Assembly (NCBI GenBank): GCA_900763675.1
Contig: CAAFLE010000072.1
Location: 1 to 12,410 of the forward strand
DNA from: an uncultured Oscillospiraceae bacterium
GTDB taxonomy: Bacteria > Bacillota > Clostridia > Oscillospirales > Oscillospiraceae
DNA: 12,410 nucleotides
Direction: 5' to 3'
Shown: positions 1-5,281 of the stretch, in pieces
Numbering within the stretch: position 1 is the first letter of the stretch
Layout: each line of letters begins with the position of its first letter
Made by a program: the position numbers and the translations under genes
The notes under the pieces: generated by a model
The model's input: only the letters and a program-made list of their open reading frames with translations
Databases searched by the model: none
What the model was told of the DNA's origin: nothing

Positions 1-15
1 AAGGGAGCGGAGAAC

Positions 16-309
16 ATGAGTTGGAAAAAGTTTCTGATAGAATTGCTCGAACTCAACACGCTGTACCACGTCTACAAATCCGCCGGCTTATCCGACGGTG
101 CTGCATTTTCCTGTGCGCACGCCGACTATGAAAACGCTCTGGGAAACTCGCCGAGCAAAGGTCGCGTCAACGTGAATGAAGAAATGGCGAAAATCGAAGC
201 GCGGAAACAACGTTTGGAGAAAACAAAGAGTGATATTGCTGAGCGTCGGCGCAAACTCTACGAAAAAAATCCTTGGCTTTTGGAGAAGCACCAGACCGGC
301 AAGGATTAA
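16..309 (+). CDS. small charged helical protein of unknown function
   Basis: A 97-residue protein that I do not recognise. The ATG follows a purine-rich GGGAGCGGAG ribosome site. The N-terminal part (about 4-40) is mixed hydrophobic and aromatic. The second half (about 53-95) is a highly charged, probably coiled-coil helix rich in Lys, Arg and Glu, ending in a basic tail. There is no signal peptide or membrane segment. Codon choice (AAA, GAA, AAT) differs from the GC-rich genes further right, which suggests mobile-element cargo. The same reading frame stays open after the TAA at 307-309 as far as 558, so this may be the front part of a broken 180-residue gene rather than a complete small gene. 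No function is proposed. Confidence 0.55.
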   Translation: MSWKKFLIELLELNTLYHVYKSAGLSDGAAFSCAHADYENALGNSPSKGRVNVNEEMAKIEARKQRLEKTKSDIAERRRKLYEKNPWLLEKHQTGKD

Positions 310-558
310 CCTGCCTCTACTTCAAATCCCGCGGCAAGAAGCGCTGACGCAACGATAGCTTCCGCCTCGCTGGAGCCTACGAAGTCCCGCCGCGCCGGTT
401 CCGACAGCCGTCACAAGCCCGGCATCGTCTACGGTATCCAACCCCTGAACCCCGAGAAATCGACTGCTGAGTACGCACCCGTGAATCAGCGGCAAAGCCG
501 TGAGAATGCCGCAGAAATTCTTCGACAGAAAATGCGAGAATCGTCGCGTCATATATGA
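310..558 (+). pseudogene. in-frame continuation of the 16-309 frame after a TAA stop
   Basis: The frame of the upstream ORF remains open for 82 codons after its TAA, ending at TGA 556-558. The translation looks protein-like: a Pro/Ala/Ser-rich stretch, then a segment containing KPGIVYGIQPLNPEKS and a charged helix with ENAAEILRQKMRESS at the C-terminus. I see no good start codon with a ribosome site; the only in-frame candidates are CTG at 373 and GTG at 481. The simplest reading is that 16-558 was one gene of about 180 codons, now split by a nonsense mutation. Alternatives are chance openness in GC-rich DNA, or stop readthrough. No family is recognised. This accounts for most of the gap between the first two intact small genes. 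Confidence 0.4.
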
Positions 559-598
559 CATAATGAGAGCGGGACGGATTGTCCCGCTCTGCTGTCAT
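555..598 (+). other. strong hairpin ahead of the helix-turn-helix gene
   Basis: A perfect 10-bp stem (AGAGCGGGAC at 566-575 with GTCCCGCTCT at 581-590, loop GGATT) lies inside a second 6-bp stem (ATGACA 555-560 with TGTCAT 593-598). It sits between the broken frame ending at 558 and the start at 624. The downstream bases (TTTATC) make only a weak U tract, so it could be a modest terminator, an operator or a leader structure. The AGAGCGGG/CCCGCTCT arms recur in the dyad at 1053-1085. Confidence 0.55.
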
Positions 599-623
599 TT
601 ATCAAAGAAAAGAGGTATAGCTA

Positions 624-845
624 ATGACACTGGAAGAAATCGAGGCGATGGATCGCGGATGCATCACTCCCACCATTGCCGGGGCGTACTTAGGCATGAC
701 CCCCTACAACATTTCCATCCTTGCACGGGATGCGCCGGAAATGCTTCTGTTCCCGACATTCCGCAGCAGCAACCGGACGAAGATACCCCGCCTCGCGTTC
801 ATCCGCTGGGCAAAGGGAGAAGCGAACGAAAAGGAGGAAAAGTAA
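624..845 (+). CDS. excisionase-like helix-turn-helix protein
   Basis: A 73-residue protein with the layout of short MerR/Xis-type winged-helix (HTH_17-like) DNA-binding proteins. Residues about 15-31 (ITPTIAGAYLGMTPYNI) resemble the paired-helix segment that opens these domains, and RTKIPRLAFIRW (about 52-63) resembles the wing followed by the closing helix. The ATG is preceded by AAAGAGG. Proteins of this type commonly sit in clostridial prophages and integrative elements, where they act as excision factors or small regulators; that role is inferred. From memory, they are often followed by a short protein like the next gene. Its stop is directly followed by the next start, so the two are probably translationally coupled. 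Confidence 0.7.
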   Translation: MTLEEIEAMDRGCITPTIAGAYLGMTPYNISILARDAPEMLLFPTFRSSNRTKIPRLAFIRWAKGEANEKEEK

Positions 846-1046
846 ATGCCGATCATTATTGACCGCAGGACCGGGGAGGTCAAAGCTCCGGAGATCACAC
901 AGGAGCAGCGCGATACCCTCTGGGGAGAGCTGGTACGGAATTACGTCCGCAAGCACCCGGAGGAGTTTGTAGACCGCGCCATAGAGGACACCGTAGCGCG
1001 TGATGCGGTATCTCTTAGAATCGGGATCAATCCGGCGGGAAAATAA
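846..1046 (+). CDS. small mobile-element-associated protein, unknown function
   Basis: A 66-residue protein whose ATG immediately follows the TAA of the helix-turn-helix gene. Its ribosome site AAGGAGG lies inside the 3' end of that gene, which indicates coupled expression. Visible features are a beta-like N-terminus (MPIIIDRRTGEV), a proline, then amphipathic helices (about 16-52) containing EQRDTLWGELVRNYVRKHPEEF. There are no Cys clusters and no membrane segment. I recall similar short proteins with a W..(I/L)(I/V)RN....HPE pattern next to excisionase-like genes in gut Clostridia, but I cannot check this and no function is known to me. Its stop codon overlaps the U tract of a minus-strand terminator. 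Confidence 0.6.
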   Translation: MPIIIDRRTGEVKAPEITQEQRDTLWGELVRNYVRKHPEEFVDRAIEDTVARDAVSLRIGINPAGK

Positions 1047-1085
1047 AAAGTACCCGCTCTCATGCTTGACATAGCACGGAGCGGG
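1041..1085 (-). terminator. minus-strand terminator overlapping a plus-strand promoter
   Basis: Read on the minus strand, CCCGCTC then CGTGCT pairs with AGCATG and GAGCGGG (one bulged A, one G-U pair), followed by TACTTTTTATTTT. On the plus strand the same dyad has an A-C mismatch and no U tract, so termination is directional. It would end minus-strand transcripts arriving from the small-peptide gene at 1169-1246. The plus-strand -35 box lies in its loop region. Confidence 0.6.
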
Positions 1086-1094
1086 CGATATAAT
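1066..1094 (+). promoter_or_regulatory. perfect consensus sigma-A promoter
   Basis: TTGACA at 1066-1071, a 17-bp spacer and TATAAT at 1089-1094, an exact match to consensus. Transcription would start near 1101. No credible gene follows: the downstream plus-strand sequence runs about 60 nt to a hairpin terminator, so the product should be a short RNA. The -35 box sits at the centre of an inverted repeat (1053-1085) that could also be an operator. Confidence 0.85.
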
Positions 1095-1100
1095 GAGCAT

Positions 1101-1199
1101 ATAAAAGGGCGCTGCGACAAGCGGTTAACCCCGACATTAACAGTTCATAGCAAAGCTACGAAAGACCGTCACTTGGCCGAGTGGCGGTCTTTGCTTTTT
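1101..1199 (+). ncRNA. predicted ~100-nt antisense-type small RNA
   Basis: The RNA is predicted from the consensus promoter at 1066-1094 and the terminator at 1161-1199. Its 3' part lies antisense to the last codons of the minus-strand peptide gene (1169-1246). The rest is complementary to the 3' extension of that transcript if it reads on to the minus-strand terminator at 1041-1085. Convergent RNAs overlapping at their 3' ends are the arrangement of Gram-positive type I toxin-antitoxin loci such as TxpA/RatA, BsrG/SR4 and the pAD1 par locus. The function here is inferred from that layout only. Confidence 0.55.
1161..1199 (+). terminator. hairpin terminator inside the 3' end of the minus-strand peptide gene
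   Basis: AAAGACCGTCACT (1161-1173) pairs with AGTGGCGGTCTTT (1180-1192) with one T-G wobble and a 6-nt loop, followed on the plus strand by GCTTTTT. On the minus strand the hairpin is the same but is followed by only a short U run (CTTTCG), so termination is weaker there. The peptide gene's TGA stop (1171-1169) lies inside the stem. Confidence 0.8.
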
Positions 1200-1246
1200 A
1201 CGATGATCGTCACGGTGAACCGTCCGATATGTAACGTAATACGCAT
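1169..1246 (-). CDS. 25-residue peptide, candidate type I toxin or leader peptide
   Basis: A very short ORF with an unusually strong ribosome site (AAAGGGGGTGGAG, G-run about 7 nt from the ATG). The peptide starts MRITLHIGRFTVTIIV, a beta-branched hydrophobic stretch, and ends in the charged tail KSKDRHSAK. It has no helper domain and is shorter and less hydrophobic than classical Fst or TxpA toxins. An extended -10 promoter lies about 80 nt upstream, and a convergent RNA starts at a consensus promoter on the other strand. The last codons and the stop lie in a hairpin stem, so ribosomes finishing the peptide would prevent hairpin formation. A leader-peptide or attenuator role is therefore an alternative. 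A longer in-frame version starting at 1372 exists but would begin upstream of the predicted promoter. Confidence 0.55.
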   Translation of the reverse strand: MRITLHIGRFTVTIIVKSKDRHSAK

Positions 1247-1331
1247 AGCTCCACCCCCTTTCGGGATGGTGTGAGCCAACCGCCTGCCGTTTTGTGCAGC
1301 GCCCTGGTACTTCCGCAGAAGCACCACAGAC

Positions 1332-1360
1332 ACAATAACACGGATTACGGCAGACGGCAA
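1332..1360 (-). promoter_or_regulatory. predicted promoter of the small-peptide transcript
   Basis: On the minus strand, TTGCCG (1360-1355), a 17-bp spacer and TATTGT (1337-1332), with an extended TG one base ahead of the -10 box. Transcription would start near 1325, leaving a leader of about 80 nt before the ATG at 1246. Confidence 0.5.
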
Positions 1361-1500
1361 GTTTTTTCGCATACCGACTCCATCCGTGCTTGAATTCTAT
1401 CTGAAATAGGTGCAATGGACTGTCACGGGGGGCGTTATTTCTGTTCCGCAAAGCTATGGAATAATTTACCGATTTTTACGGGAAATGAGGCGTGACCCTA

Positions 1501-1529
1501 TTGCAATCGGCAGAACAATGTGATATTTT
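1501..1529 (+). promoter_or_regulatory. promoter of the orphan gene at 1568
   Basis: TTGCAA at 1501-1506, a 17-bp spacer, TATTTT at 1524-1529, with TG one base ahead of the -10. The predicted start is near 1536, about 30 nt before the ATG. The remaining stretch between 1373 and 1500 shows no convincing gene; it may contain the edge of the accessory region. Confidence 0.6.
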
Positions 1530-1567
1530 GTTTATATTCCGAAAAATACAATGGATCAGGTGATAGT

Positions 1568-2005
1568 ATGCAGAGCGGCGTAACACCGGAATATATGTTC
1601 CTTATTACGCTTTCACAGTTCCAGTTTGTACGGGAGTATCTGACGCTGCAAAACGCCGCCGACGAAGCCTACGCCGCGGTGATTTCGCCGCAGCTGAAAA
1701 GGGCAGCGGCGGCAATTTTTGATGACGCCGCGATCCATGGCGGAAAAAAGTGCTGCCTGACGGCGCTCCGGGAGCTTTGCAAGGAGCATCCGGCGTTTGC
1801 CGGGGACGAGGGCGGCCGGATTCTGGCGCGGACGGAGGAGCTGTGCTGCCGCTACAAACGCCTTTCTGCGGTTCCGGCGGACATGGAGCGGCTTGCCGCG
1901 GATACGGAGAGCGTGCTGCGGAAGATCGGCGTCCGGCTCTTCGGCACGGACCTCTCGAAGCTGAGTTATGCGGACCTTCTGGAGCAGTACCTGCCCCACT
2001 CCTGA
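1568..2005 (+). CDS. orphan helical protein of unknown function
   Basis: A 145-residue protein that I do not recognise. The start at 1568 is chosen because GGATCAGGTGA lies just upstream; an earlier in-frame start at 1520 would begin ahead of the predicted transcript start (about 1536). The sequence is almost entirely predicted helix, begins MQSGVTPEYMF, and contains a cluster of cysteines (KKCCLTALRELC about 60-71 and ELCCRY about 94-99) without a clear metal-binding spacing. It ends in an acidic helix with SKLSYADLLEQYL. No signal peptide or membrane span is evident. It has its own promoter and is followed by several hairpins, so it is probably monocistronic. GC-rich codon use matches the chromosomal genes to its right rather than the small genes to its left. 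Confidence 0.65.
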   Translation: MQSGVTPEYMFLITLSQFQFVREYLTLQNAADEAYAAVISPQLKRAAAAIFDDAAIHGGKKCCLTALRELCKEHPAFAGDEGGRILARTEELCCRYKRLSAVPADMERLAADTESVLRKIGVRLFGTDLSKLSYADLLEQYLPHS

Positions 2006-2015
2006 AATAAATCAA

Positions 2016-2076
2016 AGCGGGACGGCTTTCGCCGCCCCGCTCATCTATATTGAAGCAGAGCCTTTTCCGGCTCTGC
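2016..2076 (+). other. two tandem hairpins after the orphan gene
   Basis: The first hairpin pairs AGCGGG-A-CGGC (2016-2026) with GCCG-C-CCCGCT (2031-2041), loop TTTC, one A-C mismatch. The second pairs GCAGAGCC (2055-2062) with GGCTCTGC (2069-2076), loop TTTTCC. Neither has a good plus-strand U tract. Together with the third hairpin (2088-2133) they probably end plus-strand transcription and insulate it from the convergent flavoprotein operon. Confidence 0.55.
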
Positions 2077-2133
2077 CGAAAAAAGTTCCGCCGCGCATAG
2101 CATGGCTTTTTGAAAGCCTTGTATGCGCGGCGG
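2077..2133. terminator. strong terminator between convergent genes
   Basis: CCGCCGCGCATA (2088-2099) pairs with TATGCGCGGCGG (2122-2133), with a further GGCTTT/AAAGCC stem inside. On the minus strand it is followed by AACTTTTTTC, an intrinsic terminator 12 nt after the stop of the flavoprotein gene ending at 2145. On the plus strand it is followed by GATTTGTCATTTT, so it may also stop transcription from 1568-2005. Confidence 0.75.
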
Positions 2134-2144
2134 GATTTGTCATT

Positions 2145-3710
2145 TTATTCCGTATGGAGCGCCAGATAGTTTTCCGCCTGCCGGATACCGTCCACGGCGG
2201 CGGAGAGAATGCCGCCGGCGTAGCCCGCGCCCTCGCCGCAGGGGAAGATGCCGCGGAGATTCGACTGCCCCGAGGCGTCGCGCACGATGCGCACCGGCGA
2301 GGAGGAGCGCGTCTCCACGCCCGTCAGCACCGCCTCCGGCATGGCGTAGCCGCGCAGCTTTTTGTCGAAAAGCGGAAACGCCTCGCGCAGCGCTGCGAGG
2401 ACAAATTCCGGCAGACAGCCGTCAAGCGATGTGAAGCGCACGCCGAGCGGATACGTTGGCAAAACGCCGCCCGCGCCTGCAGACGGTTTTCCCGCGAGAA
2501 AATCGCCGAGCAGCTGCGCCGGGGCGCGGTAATCCCCGCCGCCGGCGAGAAATGCGGCGCGTTCCCATTTCCGCTGAAACTCGACGCCCGCGAGCGGATT
2601 GTCCGAGCCGAAATCCGAGGGACGCACCTCGCACAGCACGGCGGCGTTGGCGTTCCGTCCGTCGCGGGCAAAGGGACTCATGCCGTTCACGACAAGATGC
2701 CCTTCCTCGCTCGCCGCGCCGACGACGTATCCGCCCGGACACATACAGAACGTATATACGCCCCGCCCGTCCGGCAGATGCACTGCCAGCCGGTAGTCCG
2801 CCGCGCCGAGCACGGGATGGGCGGCAAACGCGCCGTACTGCGCCCGGGAGATGACCTCCTGCGGATGCTCGCACCGGACGCCCATCGAAAAGGGCTTCGG
2901 TTCCAGCAAAGCGCCGCGCCGCTGCATAAGGGCGAAGAGATCGCGGGCGCTGTGTCCCGCGGCGAGAATGAGCGAATCGGTCTCCAGCGTTTCCTCGGCG
3001 CCGCCGTGCGCGGCGCGGACCGAGCGCAGCACCCCGCCGGAAAGCCCGACGTCCGTGAGCTTTGTGCGGAAGCGCACCTCGCCGCCGTGAGCGAGGATCA
3101 TTTCCCGCAGTCCCTTTACGGCGTCCGGCAGACGGTCGGTGCCGATGTGCGGCTTTGCCTGCCAGAGAATTTCGTCGGGAGCGCCGGCGGCGACGAGATC
3201 GTGCAGCACCTGACTGCCGCGCCCGTCGTGCGTGCCGGTGTTCAACTTGCCGTCGGAAAACGCGCCTGCGCCGCCCTCGCCGAACTGGATGTTGGATTCC
3301 GTGTCCAGCGTACGCGTCCGATAGAATTTCTCCACGTCGGCACGCCGCTCGTCCACGGCGCCGCCGCGTTCGAGCAGAATGGGTTCCGCTCCGGCGCGGG
3401 CGAGCGTCAGCGCCGCGAAAAGCCCCGCGGGACCCGCGCCGCACACGACCGGGCGGTGCGCCGGTTTTGCCCGGAGTACCGCGATGCGCGGCGGTGCCCA
3501 CGGCGTATACGGCGGGAACTTTTCCTCGCCGCGCCGCAGCGACACGGCGGCGGTCACGGTGAAATGCACATCGTCCTTCCGCCGGGCGTCCACGCTCCGG
3601 CGGAGGAGCCGCGCTTCAAGAACGTCCCCGGCGGGGACGCGCAGCTTTTTCGCGCACGCGGTTTTGAGATCGCCGCCGAGCGCGAGCTTTATATCACGAA
3701 CCTCAATCAT
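2145..3710 (-). CDS. FAD-dependent oxidoreductase, COG2509 family
   Basis: A 521-residue flavoprotein of the uncharacterised COG2509 group, about the usual length for the family. A short N-terminal domain (1-80) starts MIEVRDIKLALG. It is followed by the dinucleotide-binding fingerprint VVCGAGPAG (about 88-96) with the acidic end of beta-2 at LLER, the family-typical NIQFGEGGAGAFSDGKLNT (140-158), and a C-terminal FAD-contact segment IFPCGEGAGYAGGI (about 488-501). The start at 3710 is chosen over an in-frame GTG at 3731 because AGGAAGGAG lies 8 nt upstream. It overlaps the end of the upstream flavoprotein gene by 8 nt, so the two are coupled. The substrate is unknown; these proteins are predicted soluble and cytoplasmic. 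Confidence 0.88.
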   Translation of the reverse strand: MIEVRDIKLALGGDLKTACAKKLRVPAGDVLEARLLRRSVDARRKDDVHFTVTAAVSLRRGEEKFPPYTPWAPPRIAVLRAKPAHRPVVCGAGPAGLFAALTLARAGAEPILLERGGAVDERRADVEKFYRTRTLDTESNIQFGEGGAGAFSDGKLNTGTHDGRGSQVLHDLVAAGAPDEILWQAKPHIGTDRLPDAVKGLREMILAHGGEVRFRTKLTDVGLSGGVLRSVRAAHGGAEETLETDSLILAAGHSARDLFALMQRRGALLEPKPFSMGVRCEHPQEVISRAQYGAFAAHPVLGAADYRLAVHLPDGRGVYTFCMCPGGYVVGAASEEGHLVVNGMSPFARDGRNANAAVLCEVRPSDFGSDNPLAGVEFQRKWERAAFLAGGGDYRAPAQLLGDFLAGKPSAGAGGVLPTYPLGVRFTSLDGCLPEFVLAALREAFPLFDKKLRGYAMPEAVLTGVETRSSSPVRIVRDASGQSNLRGIFPCGEGAGYAGGILSAAVDGIRQAENYLALHTE

Positions 3711-4848
3711 GCCCGGCGCTCCTTCCTGCACGAAGTCCGGAGGCGAACGCCCAGTGCAGATTGTACCCGCCGCACGCGCCGTCGATGTCGAGCGTCTCGC
3801 CCACGGCGTACAGCCCCGGGACGAGACAGCTCTCCAGCGTTTCCGGGTCGAACGCCGAAATATCCGCGCCGCCGCGGGTGACCTGCGCGTGCTGCGTGTC
3901 GCCGGGACCGAGGACCGTAAGACGGTAGTTTTTGATTATCTGCGCAAGCCGGGCGGGATCACCGCTCCCGGCGCGGCGGGAAACCGCCTCGCCGAGACGG
4001 CGGTGGAAGATGCCGGTGAAAAGCTCGCCGCTCTCGCGCAGCGCAGACTGCGCCTGCAACTTTTCGGCAAGCTCTTCCGGAGAAAACTCCGGCAGCAGAT
4101 CGAGCGAGAGCGTGTCGCCCGGCAGCGCGTGCCGCGAGAGGTTGAGCGCCACGATGCCGCTCACGCCGAAATCGCGGAAAAGAATTTCGCCATTCTCGGC
4201 GTACACGCGCTCGCCGCCGCGAAGAAGGCTCGCGCAGCACCGGCAGCGCAGCCCCGCAAGGCCGCGGACGGCGTCCGTGTCCGTTTTGAGCGGGCAGAGA
4301 ACGGGGGAGAACGGGACCATTTTATGACCCAGCGACCGGAGCAGGCTCGTGCCGCCGCCGGTCGCGACGATCACGCGGTCCGCAGCGAAGGTCTCGCCGG
4401 TCCGCGCCGTGAGAACAAAGCCGTGCGGCGCGGGGCGGACGGAGGCGATCTCCGTCGAGCAGCGCTCGGCGGCGCCCAGCTTTTCGCAGCCGAGCCGCAG
4501 CACGTCAAGCACCGACGCCGCCGTGTCGCTGCGGGGATAGATGCGCCCCTCCTCGTCCGCGACGGTCCAAAGCCCCAGCGTACCGAAAAACTCCCGCAGC
4601 GTCCCGCACGGCATGGCGCGGAGGACGGGGGAGACGAATTTCGGGCGGTTATAGTATTCCGGCGAAACGTGCGTATTGGAGAGGTTGCACCGCCCGTTGC
4701 CGGTTTTGAGCAGCTTTTTCCCGACGCGGTTCGCCTGCTCCAGCAGGACGACCTCCGCGCCTTCCTGCGCCGCGGCGAGCGCCGCGCAAAGCCCGCCCGC
4801 GCCGCCGCCGACGACGGCCACGCGCCGGGGAGTGGATCGTTTTTTCAT
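3703..4848 (-). CDS. HI0933/YhiN-family flavoprotein
   Basis: A 381-residue member of the HI0933-like (COG2081) NAD(P)/FAD-dependent oxidoreductases, close to the usual 390-420 residues. The Rossmann fingerprint VAVVGGGAGGL lies at 10-20. The family hallmark GKKLLKTGNGRCNLSN follows at 43-58, VIVATGGG about mid-protein, and the C-terminal LYAVGETLDIDGACGGYN closes the FAD site. The start at 4848 has GGGAGGT 7 nt upstream. A much longer open frame to 5130 exists but runs through the promoter and antisense to rpmE. It is first in a two-gene operon with the COG2509 flavoprotein. The biochemical substrate is not established for most of this family, although some members have been annotated as aminoacetone oxidases, a name I would not transfer here. 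Confidence 0.9.
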   Translation of the reverse strand: MKKRSTPRRVAVVGGGAGGLCAALAAAQEGAEVVLLEQANRVGKKLLKTGNGRCNLSNTHVSPEYYNRPKFVSPVLRAMPCGTLREFFGTLGLWTVADEEGRIYPRSDTAASVLDVLRLGCEKLGAAERCSTEIASVRPAPHGFVLTARTGETFAADRVIVATGGGTSLLRSLGHKMVPFSPVLCPLKTDTDAVRGLAGLRCRCCASLLRGGERVYAENGEILFRDFGVSGIVALNLSRHALPGDTLSLDLLPEFSPEELAEKLQAQSALRESGELFTGIFHRRLGEAVSRRAGSGDPARLAQIIKNYRLTVLGPGDTQHAQVTRGGADISAFDPETLESCLVPGLYAVGETLDIDGACGGYNLHWAFASGLRAGRSAGHD

Positions 4849-4880
4849 GGGATGGACCTCCCGGGTGTTTTTCGCCGTGT

Positions 4881-4909
4881 ATTCTATCATAGTTTCCGGA
4901 GGAAAGCAA
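4881..4909 (-). promoter_or_regulatory. promoter of the flavoprotein operon
   Basis: On the minus strand, TTGCTT (4909-4904), a 17-bp spacer and TAGAAT (4886-4881). It lies back-to-back with the rpmE promoter, with only 8 bp between the two -35 boxes. Confidence 0.75.
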
Positions 4910-4917
4910 AAAAATCC

Positions 4918-4946
4918 TTGCATTGCGAATGCGTCTTTGCTATAAT
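4918..4946 (+). promoter_or_regulatory. promoter of rpmE
   Basis: TTGCAT (4918-4923), a 17-bp spacer and a perfect TATAAT (4941-4946). The start should lie near 4953, giving a leader of about 57 nt that contains the palindrome GACCGGTC. No Zur-like operator is obvious. Confidence 0.8.
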
Positions 4947-5010
4947 CTGCTTTGCGCCTTGTATCCCCGGCAAGACCGGTCTCAGGGCAGCCCAACATGA
5001 GGTGATCGAA

Positions 5011-5211
5011 ATGAAAGAAGGCATCCATCCCAATTACCAGCGCACGACCATCCGCTGCGCCTGCGGCGAGGTCATCGAGACCGGCTCCACCAAGAAGGAC
5101 ATCACCGTCGAGATCTGCTCGAAGTGCCACCCCTTCTACACCGGCAAGCAGAAGCTGGTCGATACCAGCGGCCGCGTCGATAAGTTCAACAAGAAGTACG
5201 GCCTCAAGTAA
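5011..5211 (+). CDS. rpmE: 50S ribosomal protein L31, zinc-binding type
   Basis: A 66-residue protein matching bacterial L31 over its full length, starting MKEGIHPNY and ending GRVDKFNKKYGLK. It retains the four cysteines of the zinc-binding (C+) form at positions 16, 18, 36 and 39 (CACG and CSKCH), unlike the zinc-independent paralogue made under zinc starvation. L31 bridges the large subunit's central protuberance and the small-subunit head. The ribosome site GAGGTGA lies 6 nt before the ATG. The gene has its own consensus promoter and is followed directly by a strong terminator, so it is mainly monocistronic. Confidence 0.97.
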   Translation: MKEGIHPNYQRTTIRCACGEVIETGSTKKDITVEICSKCHPFYTGKQKLVDTSGRVDKFNKKYGLK

Positions 5212-5219
5212 TTTTTGGG

Positions 5220-5261
5220 AAAAAGACGGGATGCGCCTTTGTGGCGGCGTCCCGTCTTTTT
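5220..5261 (+). terminator. rho-independent terminator of rpmE
   Basis: AAAAGACGGGA pairs with TCCCGTCTTTT; the stem continues inward through TGC-GCC/GGC-G-GCG with one bulged G and a TTTGT loop, followed by TTTTTC. It ends about 20 nt before the next ATG, so the next gene is either read by leak-through or from an unseen promoter. Confidence 0.9.
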
Positions 5262-5281
5262 CGTATACAGGAGGACAACCT

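Larger units (their letters stand above)
1106..1305. repeat. inverted 10-bp repeat marking the 5' ends of both convergent RNAs
   Basis: AGGGCGCTGC at 1106-1115 on the plus strand recurs perfectly on the minus strand at 1305-1296. Each copy is close to a predicted transcript start (about 1101 plus, about 1325 minus) and each is followed within a few bases by ACAA and then GCGGTT. The two opposing RNAs would therefore carry near-identical 5' segments. Confidence 0.6.

Noticed and set aside
521..564. Possible plus-strand promoter with CATAAT at 559-564
   Set aside because: No acceptable -35 box at 16-18 bp spacing; the bases are better explained as part of the 555-598 hairpin.
1169..1372. 67-residue version of the small minus-strand ORF starting at 1372
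   Set aside because: The added part would start upstream of the predicted promoter, while the internal ATG at 1246 has a much stronger ribosome site. Not fully excluded, since a GGAG-like site also precedes 1372.
4954..5010. Regulatory leader or riboswitch ahead of rpmE
   Set aside because: Only a short palindrome (GACCGGTC) is visible in a 57-nt leader; no known motif or Zur-type site can be supported.
1968..5211. Very long plus-strand open frames (1968-3881 and 3379-5211)
   Set aside because: They are antisense to the two flavoprotein genes, are Arg/Ala-rich and motif-free, and arise from GC-rich codon bias.
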